A stretch of DNA of 48,736 nucleotides from Phoronis australis (lineage: Eukaryota; Phoronida; Phoronidae). The stretch spans positions 1 through 48,736 of the forward strand of contig NMRA01001052.1 of the NCBI GenBank assembly GCA_002633005.1, in the 5' to 3' direction. Each line of letters opens with the position of its first letter. Positions within the stretch are counted from its first letter, which is position 1. Below, in pieces: positions 47,114 through 48,736 of the stretch. The notes beneath the pieces were generated by a model, which did no database searches, was not told the DNA's origin, and was given only the letters and a program-made list of their open reading frames with translations. The position numbers and the translations under genes were made by a program.

Positions 47114-47254
47114 GCACGTAAATTACGTGCGTAAGTTAATTCTTATTGGAGTCATAAAGTAAGTATTCAGAGGCATAAGGCAAGTGTTTGTGGCATAAAG
47201 TAGTCATTATTTACGCCTCTTGGAAGAAGTAACTTACGCACGTAAATTAGGTGC
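47114..47254. mobile_element. Palindromic MITE-like element with 31-bp inverted arms
   Basis: The arms at 47114-47144 and 47224-47254 are inverted repeats with about four mismatches, centred on ACGTGCGTAAGTTA. The 79-base spacer contains three CATAA(A/G)G(T/C)AA(G/T)T-type repeats. It abuts the TAGATGGCGG repeat and may be part of it. Confidence 0.68.
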
Positions 47255-48477
47255 GTGACGTTTACTTATTTGCCCAACGATGCGAGTGACTCTCTGTTTC
47301 TCGAGCTTAAGATCTACCAGACCAAGAAGAAGAGGGTCGTCTGTAGTCGACTGACCTTCTGAGAAACTGGAGATGTTATCAGAAGTGAAATATTCCAGCT
47401 CTGTTTTCACTATGATGTTCTTCACATTACTACTGCATTCAACAATACGTGATAAGGATATGTTATGGTGATGAGCTTTGCTGTGAAAAAGACGTGAAAT
47501 GGGCAAATTCCCAGTTCACATCCCTTGGAATTACCTTCTGTGTCAACTTACATGACATGATTCACTTAAACTACGATGTAAAATCAGACGAGTCTAGAAA
47601 AGGCATTGAAAATTGTTCAAAAAGAAATTAAACCACCTTTGGTAAGATAACGGTTGCCAAATCTTTCCATCACCAAAACTGATTCACCTCTTTTACACAC
47701 TCCCTCTTCCAAGTGCTACTTTATTGGACTTTAAAAAAATATTTTTAATTATATATGGAGTACCTCTTCTGATAGAATCTGTAAAAATACCATGGTACAC
47801 AAATCTGAAGATGGAGGTGGAAATATGGTCCATATTGCGTCATTTGTCAAATCTATTAATTTGACTTGGATTCGGAGATTCATAAAAGAATCTTATACCA
47901 CTACTTCTCCTTGGCCAAATATTTTAGGCTAAACTATTCCTAATATAAAAATGATTCTTTACAGTTAGGCTCGTGTTTTAGCTTGAAATAGCTAACCGTA
48001 CTAAGAATATTTTTGGAAGGGATATCATTCATATATTATACCAATTTATCAATCTGCGTTAGATAGATGACCCTTTGTACCAACGTTTGTGGTATAACCC
48101 AAAACTTGTATAGACAGCATTCCAATTTTATGTAACGAGTGGTTTCTAAAGGGTATACGATACGTTTACGATTCACTTGGCCTTGAGAAAGGATATATTT
48201 AAGATTATCACGATTCCCATTTTCCCATAAATTACTTATTTTTATGGAATTTGAAGTTTAATACTTCGTTCTTGAAGTCATCTTGGAGAAAAGAGTAATC
48301 TCCATTTTTCTCCAGAACATATGTCTCCTCGGAAAATAAATGGGCGGGGAAAATCTATCTATTATTCATTTGTGAATTGCATGTAAAACCTGTAGCGGAA
48401 TTGAGCTGAGAGAGAGAGAAATTAAACTATGCGACAATACTCAGTCTTGGAAAAAATCTTTCTGTCTATTTTCACTG
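47255..48477. other. No convincing gene
   Basis: AT-rich sequence. The minus-strand frame at 47234-47506 starts inside the palindromic element and is not supported. Confidence 0.4.
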
Positions 48478-48736
48478 TACAGCACACATCACGAATTTTT
48501 GGCCGACCGGTCGGAAATTGGTCGACGACCGGCCGTCGACCGGTCGTCTAGCCGACCAGCAGCCGACCAACAACGGTCGGCTAGGAGCCGTCTACTGAGT
48601 CGCCTCTGTGGTCGGCACTTGGGTCGGCTAAGTGGTCGCCTAGCGTAGACGACCAATTCGGATTAAGCGTGTCCTTGGTCGGCAATTACCATTTTATGAC
48701 TTAACGGGTGAACTTTGGCCAAACAAACATTTTACT
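48478..48736 (-). repeat. Interspersed repeat end with GC-rich array, copy 3 (inverted, partial)
   Basis: The reverse complement ends exactly as copies 1 and 2 do: CGACCAATTTCCGACCGG, then AATTCGTGATGTG and TGCTGTA (rc of 48484-48478). The array covers about 48498-48690 and is diverged in unit order. The copy runs off the right edge of the window. Confidence 0.85.

Noticed and set aside
47234-47506. 90-codon minus-strand frame
   Set aside because: It runs into the palindromic repeat at 47224-47254 and has no domain, although part of it looks coding-like.
1-48736. CRISPR array, rRNA genes, bacterial operons
   Set aside because: No regularly spaced repeat array, no rRNA-like sequence and no tightly packed ORFs; the window is eukaryotic.

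Overview
The window is nuclear DNA of an invertebrate animal. The evidence is spliceosomal introns with good donor and acceptor sites, a large multidomain extracellular protein (CUB, C-type lectin, LDLa), tRNA-derived SINE remnants, dinucleotide microsatellites and many dispersed or decayed repeats in AT-rich sequence. The species cannot be named. The main gene resembles GRL101-type receptors (LDLa repeats, leucine-rich repeats, 7TM), a class first described in a pond snail, so a mollusc, brachiopod, echinoderm or lower chordate would all fit.

Layout. 1-5.6 kb: two direct copies of an unclassified interspersed repeat ending in a GC-rich array of GGTCGGCT/AGCCGACC; a third, inverted copy of that end lies at 48.5 kb. 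7.5-12.1 kb: a TA-rich palindromic element, two tRNA-like SINE remnants, hairpins and the remains of a multicopy cysteine-rich (CXC-like) gene. 12.6-13.2 kb: tandem copies of a repeat containing TAGATGGCGG, which recurs inverted at 46.6-47.3 kb. 13.3-18.9 kb: nothing recognised. 18.9-20.2 kb: two further repeat families.

20.4-24.2 kb, minus strand: a compact gene. It has a TATA promoter with a duplicated upstream block, two short non-coding exons, a coding exon for a protein with a SKP1/BTB-like N-terminus and a RING/PHD-like zinc finger, and a last exon carrying a second, unrelated 213-residue ORF. Splicing closes the first ORF 56 nt before the second ATG, so the locus is either dicistronic or alternatively spliced. 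24.4-25.1 kb: two identical 142-bp direct repeats. 26.3-26.9 kb: a tandem repeat rich in nuclear-receptor half-sites.

30.3-36.4 kb, minus strand: the main gene. Two exons join in frame to give 1440 residues: signal peptide, CUB domains, two C-type-lectin-like domains and several LDLa repeats. Past its stop the same strand still shows a leucine-rich-repeat N-cap and LRRs, broken by stops and frameshifts. An intact ectodomain therefore sits directly before a decayed LRR region, which suggests that a membrane receptor has become a secreted protein, or that this copy is starting to decay. 36.4-48.5 kb has no convincing gene, only repeats and an LTR-like stretch with a heat-shock-element motif.
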